From positions 1 through 39,814 of the forward strand of contig NZ_VJZC01000033.1 of the NCBI RefSeq assembly GCF_009377185.1: a stretch of 39,814 nt of DNA, in the 5' to 3' direction. The position numbers and the translations under genes are program-made. The notes under the pieces were generated by a model. It worked only from the letters and a program-made list of their open reading frames with translations. It made no database searches and was not told the DNA's origin. Source of the stretch: Streptomyces spongiae (lineage in GTDB: Bacteria; Actinomycetota; Actinomycetes; Streptomycetales; Streptomycetaceae). Shown piece by piece: positions 24,396 to 31,908 of this stretch (position 1 is the first letter of the stretch; each line of letters begins with the position of its first letter).

Positions 24396-25283
24396 CTACG
24401 CCTGCCGCGTGGCCCACGCCCCGCACAGCCGCACGCTCTCCTCAGGCGTCGGCCGGGCGCCCCGGTCGACCTCGACGATCAGCCAGCCGTCGAAGTCGTC
24501 GGGCAGCGCGCCGACGAAGCCGTCGATATCGGCGTTTCCGTGGCCGGGTTCCGACCACAGGCCCGCCAGGACCGTCTTGCGGTAGTCCCAGCCGGCCTCC
24601 CGGGCCTGCGCGGCGAGGCCGAGGTCCAGGTCCTTGATGTGGACGCTCGCCACCCGGTCCGCGTAGTCGCGGACGAGTTGTGCCGGGTCGGCGCCGGCCC
24701 AGGCCAGGTGGCCCATGTCGGGTCCGAATCCGAGGAGGGAGGCGTCGACGGTGTCGAGGATGAAGCGGGTCTCCGACTCGGTCTCGGCCCAGGTGCCCAC
24801 GTGCGGGTGGAAGGCCGGGGTGACCCCTTCCGCGTGTATGACACCGGCGATCTCGGCCAGCAGGTCCCGCACCCGCTCCAGCCGGCCCTGCTCGGCCAGG
24901 TGACCGACGGCCGGGCGGGCCACGCGCTCGGCGTCCTTGGCCATCCCCATGGCGAGGAAGACGGTGGGCACACCGAGCGCGGCATGCTGTGCGGCGACGC
25001 GGGCGGCGGTGTCGCGGAAGGTCCGCCGCTCGGTCTCGTCGTCGGTGAGGCGGACGGGAATGTAGCCGGGAGCGGGGCTGATGCCGTACTCGGTGAGCCG
25101 GGCGGCGTACTCCTGCGGGGTCATGTCGCCGGGGACGGCGCTGTGGAGGGCTGTGATGCCCACGTCGCGGATGACCGCGAGCTGCTCGTCGAGCGGCGGG
25201 GCGAGCGTGGGGTCGATCCAGCCGTCGGCGCTCGCGACCCACTGCAGCGGGTTGATGGCGAGGCGGTCCTGCCTGATCTTCAT
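24396..25283 (-). CDS. sugar phosphate isomerase/epimerase-like TIM-barrel protein
   Basis: A 295-residue protein of the AP-endonuclease-2/xylose-isomerase-like TIM-barrel family, which includes IolE inosose dehydratase. Family-type metal-site segments are visible: AFHPHVGTW, GFGPDMGHLAWAG, VASVHIKDLD and WLIVEVD at the end of the barrel. The ATG is 14 bases after the oxidoreductase gene upstream. Such enzymes dehydrate or epimerise sugars and inositols, often with Gfo/Idh oxidoreductases. The substrate is unknown. Confidence 0.85.
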   Translation of the reverse strand: MKIRQDRLAINPLQWVASADGWIDPTLAPPLDEQLAVIRDVGITALHSAVPGDMTPQEYAARLTEYGISPAPGYIPVRLTDDETERRTFRDTAARVAAQHAALGVPTVFLAMGMAKDAERVARPAVGHLAEQGRLERVRDLLAEIAGVIHAEGVTPAFHPHVGTWAETESETRFILDTVDASLLGFGPDMGHLAWAGADPAQLVRDYADRVASVHIKDLDLGLAAQAREAGWDYRKTVLAGLWSEPGHGNADIDGFVGALPDDFDGWLIVEVDRGARPTPEESVRLCGAWATRQA

Positions 25284-25297
25284 GGTGTGCGGTCCTC

Positions 25298-26419
25298 TCA
25301 GTGTGCGGCGGAGGCGGCGGGGCGGGGCTCGGGGCGCTCGCAGGTGCTCTCCAGAGCGACGAAACGTTTTGCCTGCTGGGAGGTCTCGACGCTCGCCAGC
25401 ACCTCGAGCGTGTGGAAGGCGAACTCAGGGTTCGCACGGTGCGGCCCGCCATCGATCGCGCCGGCGAGGTCACGTACGCCCAGTCCCCGGCGGTGCTGCT
25501 CGGCGGTACCCACGGCGCCGAAGAGCTCGGTGACCGGGGTAAGCACCTGCCACTCCGCGTCGCCGTGCCGCTTGAGGCGTACGTCGCCGTCGAAGAAGTT
25601 GGGGTTCGGCAGGGCGAGGGTGCCCTCGGTGCCGTAGATCTCGATGCGGGGCAGCTCGGTGTCCCAGACGTCGAAGCTCATCAGCGTGGTGACGATGGCA
25701 CCGGAAGCGAACGTCAACGTGGCCGAGGCGTGGGTGGGAACCTCGACGGTGACCTCGTCGACCACGCGCTCGGGACTGGTGACCGTGCGGGTCCTCGCGC
25801 CGATACGGGTTGCGGCGGACACCTGGGCGACCGGGCCGAGGCAGTTGACGAGCGCGGCCACATAGTAGGGGCCCATGTCCAGGACCGGGCCGCCACCGGG
25901 ACCGTAGAAGGCGCGCGGGTCGGGGTGCCAGGTCTCGGCACGGCTGGAGCGCACGAAGGCGGTGGCTCCGACGACTTCGCCGATGCGGTTGCTGTCGATC
26001 GCGTGCCGGGCGGTCTGCACGGCGCTGCCGAGGAAGGTGTCAGGGGCCGACCCCAGCAGCGCCGTGCTGCTCGCGGCGGCGTCGAGGACCTCGCGGGCCT
26101 CCTCGACCGTGGCCGCGAGCGGCTTCTCGACGTAGACGTGCTTGCCGGCTTCCAGCGCCGCGATCACGGTCTTGGCGTGGAACTGCGGCGGGGTGATGTT
26201 GACGACGATATCGACGGAGTCGTCGTCGAGGAGCTGGTCGCCGTCGCCCCATGCCAATACGCCGTACTCGGTCGCGGCCTGTCGCGCGCGGGCCGTGTCG
26301 ACGTCGGCCACACGGACCACCTCGAGATCCGGGAAGGTCCGCAGGCCCTCGACATAGCGGCCGAAGATGTTGCCTGCGCCCAGGATCCCGATGCGATGCC
26401 GTGCTCGTTGCCGGTCCAT
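25298..26419 (-). CDS. Gfo/Idh/MocA family oxidoreductase
   Basis: A 373-residue NAD(P)-dependent sugar or inositol dehydrogenase. The Rossmann domain begins IGILGAGNIFGRY, with VEKPLA marking the active-site lysine region. The C-terminal alpha/beta substrate domain includes GGPVLDMGPYYVAALVNCLGPV. The start at 26419 is fixed by a strong GGAAAGGAG site; the frame continues upstream without a better start. It lies 35 bases after one TIM-barrel gene and 14 before another. Confidence 0.88.
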   Translation of the reverse strand: MDRQRARHRIGILGAGNIFGRYVEGLRTFPDLEVVRVADVDTARARQAATEYGVLAWGDGDQLLDDDSVDIVVNITPPQFHAKTVIAALEAGKHVYVEKPLAATVEEAREVLDAAASSTALLGSAPDTFLGSAVQTARHAIDSNRIGEVVGATAFVRSSRAETWHPDPRAFYGPGGGPVLDMGPYYVAALVNCLGPVAQVSAATRIGARTRTVTSPERVVDEVTVEVPTHASATLTFASGAIVTTLMSFDVWDTELPRIEIYGTEGTLALPNPNFFDGDVRLKRHGDAEWQVLTPVTELFGAVGTAEQHRRGLGVRDLAGAIDGGPHRANPEFAFHTLEVLASVETSQQAKRFVALESTCERPEPRPAASAAH

Positions 26420-26454
26420 GAATCTCCTTTCCTTGATGATGAATTGACGACGTG

Positions 26455-27375
26455 TCAGGCGATGATGAGAGGTCGCAGCGTCCGGTGGGCGATCTCCAGG
26501 CCCGTCTTGACCCGCCCCTCGGTGCCGCTCCAGACGGGGTCCTCGTGTTCGACGGAGAGGGTGCCGGTGAAGCCGTTCTCGTAGAGGGCGTCCACGACGG
26601 CGTTCCAGTCGACCTGGCCGCGCCCCGGTACGCGGTAGCGCCACCAGCCGGTGTCCCAGGGGTCCTCGCGGTGGACCGCCTTGCCGAAGAAGCCGTAGTG
26701 GTCCACTGCGCCGGGCAGGATCTGCAGGTCCTTGGCCTGGGCGTGCACGATCCGGTCTGCGTACGGGGCGATCGTCGTGACCGGGTCGATGCCGATCCAG
26801 GTCAGGTGGGAGGGGTCCCAGTTGAGGTACAGGCCGAGGGAGAACATCCACTCCCACAGCTCCGGCGAGTAGGCGAGGTTTCCCGGGTAGCCGTCCGGGT
26901 GCCAGCCCTCCATCACGCAGTTCTCGATGATGATCCGGACGCCCCTCTCCCCCGCGTAGTCGACGAGTTCGGGGAAGACCTTCTCCGCCTCGTCGAGGTT
27001 CGCCGCCACCGGACGGGTCCAGTCACGGCCGACGAAGGTGCCCACGTACGGGACCTCCAGGGCGGCCGCCGCGTCCACGACCGCCTTGAGGTGGGTGTGG
27101 ATCCCGGACCGCCGTTCCGGGTCGGGGTGGAGGTTGTTCTCGTAGTAGGCGAGCGCGGAGATGCCGAGGTTGTGGCGCTGCAGCAGAGCTCGTGTCTCGT
27201 CGGCCTCTCGGGAGCCGAAACCGGTCACCGGGAGATGGGCCGCCTCGAAGTCGCGGCCGCCGGTGCCCGGCCAGGCGGCGACCTCCAGGTCCTCGTATCC
27301 CGCCTCGCTCGCCCAGGCGGCGATCTCAGCGAGGGAGAGTTCGGGCAGGCAGGCGGTGAGCATGCCGAGTTTCAT
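26455..27375 (-). CDS. sugar phosphate isomerase/epimerase-like TIM-barrel protein, second copy
   Basis: A 306-residue TIM-barrel protein of the xylose-isomerase-like family. Likely metal-binding segments are IIIENCVMEGWHP, YLNWDPSHLTWIG, IVHAQAKDLQ and LSVEHEDP. It differs clearly from the copy at 24396-25283, being longer in the middle and with different metal loops, so it is probably not a recent duplicate. It pairs with the oxidoreductase gene ending 25 bases upstream. A sugar acid or inositol derivative is a reasonable substrate class, but this is inference. Confidence 0.86.
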   Translation of the reverse strand: MKLGMLTACLPELSLAEIAAWASEAGYEDLEVAAWPGTGGRDFEAAHLPVTGFGSREADETRALLQRHNLGISALAYYENNLHPDPERRSGIHTHLKAVVDAAAALEVPYVGTFVGRDWTRPVAANLDEAEKVFPELVDYAGERGVRIIIENCVMEGWHPDGYPGNLAYSPELWEWMFSLGLYLNWDPSHLTWIGIDPVTTIAPYADRIVHAQAKDLQILPGAVDHYGFFGKAVHREDPWDTGWWRYRVPGRGQVDWNAVVDALYENGFTGTLSVEHEDPVWSGTEGRVKTGLEIAHRTLRPLIIA

Positions 27376-27400
27376 GGGCTGGCCTCCAGGGCAGCGGATG

Positions 27401-28552
27401 TCATGCGCCGGCCACCAGGACTGCGCGTGCGGGGTCGATGTCGGTCCAGGCGAGCGAGGCGTCGGACCTCAGGACGGCTTCGACGACATGGGCGGAGCGG
27501 ACGCCATCCGCGCCGGTCGGCAGCCCTTCGGGCTTCTCGCCCCTGATCGCGGCGTAGGCGTCGGCGACGAAGGAGGTGAAGCAGTCCGCGTAGCCCTGGG
27601 CATGCCCGGCCGGCAGCCGGGACAGCCGTCGCTGTTCGGCGGAACCGTGGCCGGGGTCGCGGACGATCAGCCGTGCGCCGTCCTGGGCACCGAGCCAGGC
27701 CGTCTCGGGGTTCTCCTGGTCGAAGACCGCGCTGCCGTCCGCGCCATCGAGCTCGAACCACAGCCGGTTCTTGCGGCCCGCCGACACCTGGGAGACCGTA
27801 AGCGTGCCCAGGACCCCGTCGCCGGTGCGCAGGAGCGCGGTCGCGACGTCCTCGGTGCGGACCTCGACTCGTGGCCCGTCAGCGCCGGTCGTGAAACTTG
27901 TGCCGGTGCCGGCGGGCCGGGTCGGAACCGTCGTGCCGAGCCGCGCGGTCAGTTCGGTGAAGCGGACACCCGCGACCCACTCGACGAGGTCGCACCAGTG
28001 CGAGCCAATGTCCGCGAAAGCCCGGGAAGGGCCGCCGTCGGCCGGGTCGACCCGCCAGGACATGGCGTTCTCGGACAGCATCCAGTCCTGCAGATAGCTG
28101 CCGTGGATCAGCTGCCAGGCTCCGAACTCTCCGCGCAGTCGGCGGTCGCGTAGCTCCCGCACGAGCGGGTGATAGCGGTAGACGAAGGGGACGGCGAGCA
28201 GCAGGCCCGCCTTCTCCGCCAGCCGTGTCAGGCGTTCCGCCTCGACGGCCGACGTGGCGAGCGGCTTCTCACAGATCACGTGCTTGCCGGCGGTGAGGGC
28301 CACCTCTGCCTGCTCCACGTGCAGGGCGTTCGGCGTGCAGACGTGTACGACGCGGACGCTGTCGTCGGCGAGGACGGAGTCGAAGTTCTGATGGCGGACG
28401 GGCACGTGCCAGGCCTCTGCTACGCGGGCACTGCGCGCGGGGGTCGAAGCGACCACGCCGGCCAGTTCGCCGCCGGCGGCGCGGATCGCGGCAGCGTGCA
28501 CGGCGCCGATCATCCCGGTCCCCACCACCGCGGCTTGAATCGAACTGTTCAT
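27401..28552 (-). CDS. Gfo/Idh/MocA family oxidoreductase, second copy
   Basis: A 383-residue NAD(P)-dependent dehydrogenase. It begins with a Rossmann motif (AAVVGTGMIGAVHAAAI) and carries CEKPLATS, with the catalytic lysine, near residue 95. The substrate domain contains RAFADIGSHWCDLVEWVAG. GGAGGTG precedes the ATG. It is the first gene of the long minus-strand run and diverges from the ROK regulator, so it is the likely regulated promoter-proximal gene. The following TIM-barrel gene starts 25 bases downstream. Confidence 0.88.
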   Translation of the reverse strand: MNSSIQAAVVGTGMIGAVHAAAIRAAGGELAGVVASTPARSARVAEAWHVPVRHQNFDSVLADDSVRVVHVCTPNALHVEQAEVALTAGKHVICEKPLATSAVEAERLTRLAEKAGLLLAVPFVYRYHPLVRELRDRRLRGEFGAWQLIHGSYLQDWMLSENAMSWRVDPADGGPSRAFADIGSHWCDLVEWVAGVRFTELTARLGTTVPTRPAGTGTSFTTGADGPRVEVRTEDVATALLRTGDGVLGTLTVSQVSAGRKNRLWFELDGADGSAVFDQENPETAWLGAQDGARLIVRDPGHGSAEQRRLSRLPAGHAQGYADCFTSFVADAYAAIRGEKPEGLPTGADGVRSAHVVEAVLRSDASLAWTDIDPARAVLVAGA

Positions 28553-28610
28553 CGGCGCACCTCCGTCGTCCAGCGACCGACCACGACCTGAAAGCCGCGT
28601 TGCGCATCAC

Positions 28611-28631
28611 CTTCGTTTAGTTCGAACGAAG
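28611..28631. promoter_or_regulatory. candidate ROK operator, inverted repeat
   Basis: CTTCGTT, seven bases, AACGAAG forms a perfect inverted repeat in the divergent region between the oxidoreductase gene (starts 28552) and the ROK gene (starts 28774). The inner bases contain the palindrome GTTCGAAC. The surrounding 28610-28680 stretch is unusually AT-rich for this window. A ROK repressor site controlling the minus-strand operon is the natural reading. Confidence 0.5.
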
Positions 28632-28736
28632 AACACAAGAGGTGCTATTTAATTTTGTTTCAGGCCTAAAAGGCGTAGATAGAGGCACGGACATGTCAGC
28701 TTGGGTCCCATATGATCCGCGGAAGCAGGCGCATCG

Positions 28737-28766
28737 TTGACTGCCATAACGAGATGCCATTACGTT
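28737..28766 (+). promoter_or_regulatory. promoter of ROK gene, probably leaderless
   Basis: TTGACT (28737-28742) is followed after 18 bases by TACGTT (28761-28766). The ROK ATG at 28774 lies only seven bases beyond, and no ribosome-binding site precedes it. Together these suggest a leaderless mRNA beginning at or near the start codon. Confidence 0.45.
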
Positions 28767-28773
28767 CACTTGA

Positions 28774-30039
28774 ATGCATAAAGATGACGGCTACACCGAA
28801 GAAGCGGTGGGGCCCGGGTCGGTACCCCTGGCCCTGCGTCGCGTGCTGGGACTCGTGGTGTCCGGAGCAGCGACCAACCGGGCGGAGATCGCCCGGCGAA
28901 GCGGCCTGGCCCGCTCGACGGTGGGCCAGCAGGTCGACCATCTCGTCGGAACAGGCATCCTGGAGGAGGTCGAGTCCAGACGGTCCGTCCGGGGCCGGCC
29001 GCCCCGAGTGCTGACGATCAGTCCGCAGGCTGGGACCATCGCCGCCATTGACGTCGACACCGCCGACTCACAGGTCGCCATCGCCGACCTGACCCGGCGG
29101 ATCATCGCACGGGAGACCGTGGTGGTCCGTATCGACGCCGGCCCCCAAGCGGTACTGGACGCGGTGTCCGAACGGCTTCAGCGACTACTGAAGGACAACA
29201 ACCGCGATCCCGGCCGCGTGCGTGAGGTCGTCGTCGGTCTGCCCGGGCCGGTGGACTTCCAGCAGGGGTGCGCGGTCCAACCGACCGGCATGCCGGGCTG
29301 GGACGGCTACCCGGTGGCCGAACATCTCCAGGAACGCTTGCACGCTCCTGTCGTGGTGGACAACGACGTCAACCTGATGGCTTTGGGTGAGGTCACCCAG
29401 GCCCGGATGGAGACCCCGCTGCTGTGCATCAAGATCGCGACCGGCATCGGCTCGGGCCTCATCACCGCGACCGGCGACGTGTACCGCGGCGCGGACGGAG
29501 CGGCCGGCGACATCGGGCACATCAGAGCCGTCAGTGGCAGCAACGTCCTGTGCGCCTGCGGCAATGTCGGCTGCGTCGGCGCGCTTGCCTCGCACCGTGC
29601 GGTCCTGCGTAGTCTCGGCATTCCCGAGTCGACCGAGGACGATCCGCTGTACGGCACTCATGAACTCGCCCGGCGGGTCGCCTCGGGCGATCCGACCGCG
29701 CTCCACGCCGTACGACAGGCGGCCACCGAGATCGGCGAGGTGGTGGCCATGCTGGTCCACATGTTCAACCCGCGTACGTTGGTACTGGCCGGCCCGCTCA
29801 GCCAACTCCGCGATGACCTCGTATCCGCCGTACGCGCCGCCGTGTACCAGCGCGCCCTGCCCCTGGCCACCCGCAAGCTCACCATCACCGCGACCCAGCT
29901 CAAGGGCGGTTCCGGACTGCACGGCGGTATCGCCCTCGGTACGCGGGACGTGTTCAGCCCGGCAGGGCTGGCACGACTACTGGCCGCCGAGCCGACACCG
30001 GACCGCCAGGACCGGGTACCAATTCCTGATCCGGAGTAG
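28774..30039 (+). CDS. ROK family transcriptional regulator
   Basis: A 421-residue ROK protein. A winged helix-turn-helix covers about residues 30-75 (TNRAEIARRSGLARSTVGQQVDHLVGTGILEE). The ROK domain follows, with VVVDNDVNLMALGE (D198) and the zinc site H249, C260, C262, C267. In the family motif C-x-C-G-x2-G-C-x-E the final glutamate is replaced by glycine (G269), so sugar-kinase activity is unlikely and ligand binding may be altered. It diverges from the sugar-type operon, which it probably represses in the absence of its inducer. The start has no ribosome-binding site (see promoter entry). Confidence 0.88.
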   Translation: MHKDDGYTEEAVGPGSVPLALRRVLGLVVSGAATNRAEIARRSGLARSTVGQQVDHLVGTGILEEVESRRSVRGRPPRVLTISPQAGTIAAIDVDTADSQVAIADLTRRIIARETVVVRIDAGPQAVLDAVSERLQRLLKDNNRDPGRVREVVVGLPGPVDFQQGCAVQPTGMPGWDGYPVAEHLQERLHAPVVVDNDVNLMALGEVTQARMETPLLCIKIATGIGSGLITATGDVYRGADGAAGDIGHIRAVSGSNVLCACGNVGCVGALASHRAVLRSLGIPESTEDDPLYGTHELARRVASGDPTALHAVRQAATEIGEVVAMLVHMFNPRTLVLAGPLSQLRDDLVSAVRAAVYQRALPLATRKLTITATQLKGGSGLHGGIALGTRDVFSPAGLARLLAAEPTPDRQDRVPIPDPE

Positions 30040-30426
30040 GCGTCCAGGTACCCCAAAATCATTCCCGGCTGCGGACTGGCCGGCCTGGCGCCCTGGGCAT
30101 CCTCGACCGGCCGCTGGGCAGCCCCCGCGGCCGAAGCTCTGGCAGGCCAAGGGAGTTGGCGACTGGGCCGTGGAGTTCGGTCAGGCGGGCGGAGACCGAT
30201 CCAGGCGGCCGGGCCGGGGTTCTCCAGGAGCGCCAAGGCGCCGAGTTCGCCGACCGCGGTCCGCCAGTTCCTGTCAGCCGCGCTCAAGACGGCCCTGCCC
30301 CAGACACGCGCACGAGCGAAAGCCGTGGCCGTCACGATCCGCACCGACGGGGCGACGGCAGCCGCGAAGCTGCAGGCCCGCCGCGCAGAACCTGTCCTCG
30401 GATTCCGACTGGTTCGTTCTCAGCTC
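30040..30426. other. intergenic stretch without recognisable gene
   Basis: About 390 bases between the ROK gene and the promoter of the RraA-fusion gene. Reading frames are open on both strands, but none has a start with a ribosome-binding site or a recognisable domain. It may be degenerate coding sequence. I see no terminator or repeat. Confidence 0.4.
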
Positions 30427-30455
30427 TTGACGCCGGGTTCATGCCTGGGCAACAT
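30427..30455 (+). promoter_or_regulatory. candidate promoter for RraA-fusion operon
   Basis: TTGACG (30427-30432) and CAACAT (30450-30455) are spaced by 17 bases. The -10 element is weak. Transcription would begin near 30462, just before a perfect palindrome, which gives a plausible repressible arrangement. Confidence 0.4.
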
Positions 30456-30467
30456 CCTACGCCCCTC

Positions 30468-30488
30468 CAGTGAGAAAACTTCTCACTG
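30468..30488. promoter_or_regulatory. perfect palindromic operator upstream of RraA-fusion gene
   Basis: CAGTGAGAA (30468-30476), a three-base spacer and TTCTCACTG (30480-30488) form an inverted repeat with nine-base-pair arms. It ends 22 bases before the start codon and lies at or just after the expected transcription start. A further TGAGAA half-site follows at 30491-30496. A repressor site is the best reading; an attenuator hairpin is less likely without a U tract. Confidence 0.6.
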
Positions 30489-30510
30489 TATGAGAAACGG
30501 CAGGATGCCC

Positions 30511-31908
30511 ATGCGTGTAGGAGTCCTTGGACTGGGTGAGGCCGGAGCGCTTTATGCCGCTGGTTTCGCCGAGAACGGCTGGTCGGTGACGGGGTACGAC
30601 CCCGGTGACGTGCCGACCCCGCCCGGTGTGCGGCGCGCGGCCGGCCTGGCGGAGGCGGTCCGCGAGGCCGATCTCGTGCTGGGGCTGACCGGCGCCAAAG
30701 CGGCCGGGGCGGTGGCAGCGGAGGCGGCCCCGCAGTTGCGGGCCGGGGCGCTGTACGCGGACATGAACGCCGGTGCGCCGGAGCTGAAGCGGGCGATCGA
30801 CGCGGTCGTCTCCGAGGGTGAGCGGGCCGTGTTCGCGGACGTGTCCGTGGTCGGGCCGGTGCCCAAGTACCGCCACCGCACCGCCCTGGTGGCCAGCGGC
30901 CGGGGTGCCGCACTGGTCGCGGAGTACTTCGGCGCGCTGGGCGCGCCCGTGGAGGACCTGGGTGGCGAGCCGGGTGCCGCGTCGGCCCGGAAGCTGCTGC
31001 GCAGTCTGTTCATGAAGGGACTGGGCGCGATCATCGTGCAGGCGGTCGACGCGGCGCGCGCGGCCGGTGACGAGCCGTGGGTGCGGCAGCAGATCGCGCT
31101 GGAGCTCGCCGACGGCGACGCCACCCTGGAGCGGCTGTACACGGGGACGGCCAAGCACGGCCTGCGGCGGGCGGGCGAGGTGGCCGCGGCCGCCGACCTG
31201 CTGGCCGAACTCGATCTGGACCCGGCCCTGGCCCGAGGAATCAGCAGGCTGCACACTCTCGCAGCCCGGCCGGACGGGCTGCGTGCCACAGCGCTGGTGA
31301 CGGACGAACTGCTCACCGCCTACGAGGGGTTGGCGTCGGCCACCATCGGCGACGCCCGTGACCGGCTCGGACTGCCCGACGCCGGCATCGGTCCACTGTG
31401 GGCCGGGGCGCGTGCGGTGGGCCGGGCGGTGACGGTGCAGACGCGCGGCGGTGACAACCGGGCCGTCCACGAGGCACTGCGCCTGGTCGGCCCCGGTGAC
31501 GTGATCGTGGTCGACGGGCAGGGTGACATCTCCCGTGCCCTGATCGGCGAGCTGATCGCCGAACGGGCGCGAGCTCGCGGTGCGGTCGGCATGGTGCTGG
31601 ACGGTGCCGCCCGGGACGTGGAAGTGCTGACGGAGATCGGGTTCCCGGTCTGGGCCCGCGCGGTGACGCCCGCGGGGCCCTACAAGGACGGTCCCGGTCG
31701 GGTGAACGTCACCGTGGCGGTGGGCGGCGCGGTGTGCCGGCCCGGCGACCTGGTCGTCGCGGACGGCGACGGGGTGGCCTTCGTCCCCGCCGAGGAGGCA
31801 GAGTCGACCCTGACCGCGGCGCGCGACATCGAGGCGGACGAGGCTCACCGCCGCAGCACCATCCGGGCCGTGCCGGCCCCGGGTTCACCGGCAGGAGAAG
31901 CGGCATGA
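30511..31908 (+). CDS. fusion of 6PGDH-like/DUF1932 dehydrogenase and RraA-like aldolase domain
   Basis: A 465-residue two-part enzyme. Residues 1 to about 260 form an NAD(P)-dependent 6-phosphogluconate/beta-hydroxyacid dehydrogenase: cofactor motif GLGEAG (7-12), then the DUF1932 helical domain with SARKLLRSLFMKGL, whose lysines K161/K169 align with the catalytic region. Residues from about 270 to 440 are RraA-like, as in HMG/CHA aldolases. The segment VGMVLDGAARD gives R368 and D369, and GDNRA and GEL motifs precede it. Such domains cleave tertiary hydroxy-oxo acids or decarboxylate oxaloacetate. The fusion suggests oxidation followed by aldol or decarboxylase cleavage of one carboxylic acid. 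ATG 30511 is chosen (AGGA before it); ATG 30505 is possible. The stop overlaps the transporter start (ATGA). Confidence 0.82.
   Translation: MRVGVLGLGEAGALYAAGFAENGWSVTGYDPGDVPTPPGVRRAAGLAEAVREADLVLGLTGAKAAGAVAAEAAPQLRAGALYADMNAGAPELKRAIDAVVSEGERAVFADVSVVGPVPKYRHRTALVASGRGAALVAEYFGALGAPVEDLGGEPGAASARKLLRSLFMKGLGAIIVQAVDAARAAGDEPWVRQQIALELADGDATLERLYTGTAKHGLRRAGEVAAAADLLAELDLDPALARGISRLHTLAARPDGLRATALVTDELLTAYEGLASATIGDARDRLGLPDAGIGPLWAGARAVGRAVTVQTRGGDNRAVHEALRLVGPGDVIVVDGQGDISRALIGELIAERARARGAVGMVLDGAARDVEVLTEIGFPVWARAVTPAGPYKDGPGRVNVTVAVGGAVCRPGDLVVADGDGVAFVPAEEAESTLTAARDIEADEAHRRSTIRAVPAPGSPAGEAA

Noticed and set aside
22542..25637. Plus-strand open frame of over 1000 codons opposite the importer and TIM-barrel genes
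   Set aside because: It spans the complements of several independent genes and has no recognisable motif; codon bias shadow.
30040..30426. Possible insertion-sequence remnant between the ROK and fusion genes
   Set aside because: No terminal inverted repeats, target duplication or recognisable transposase motif.
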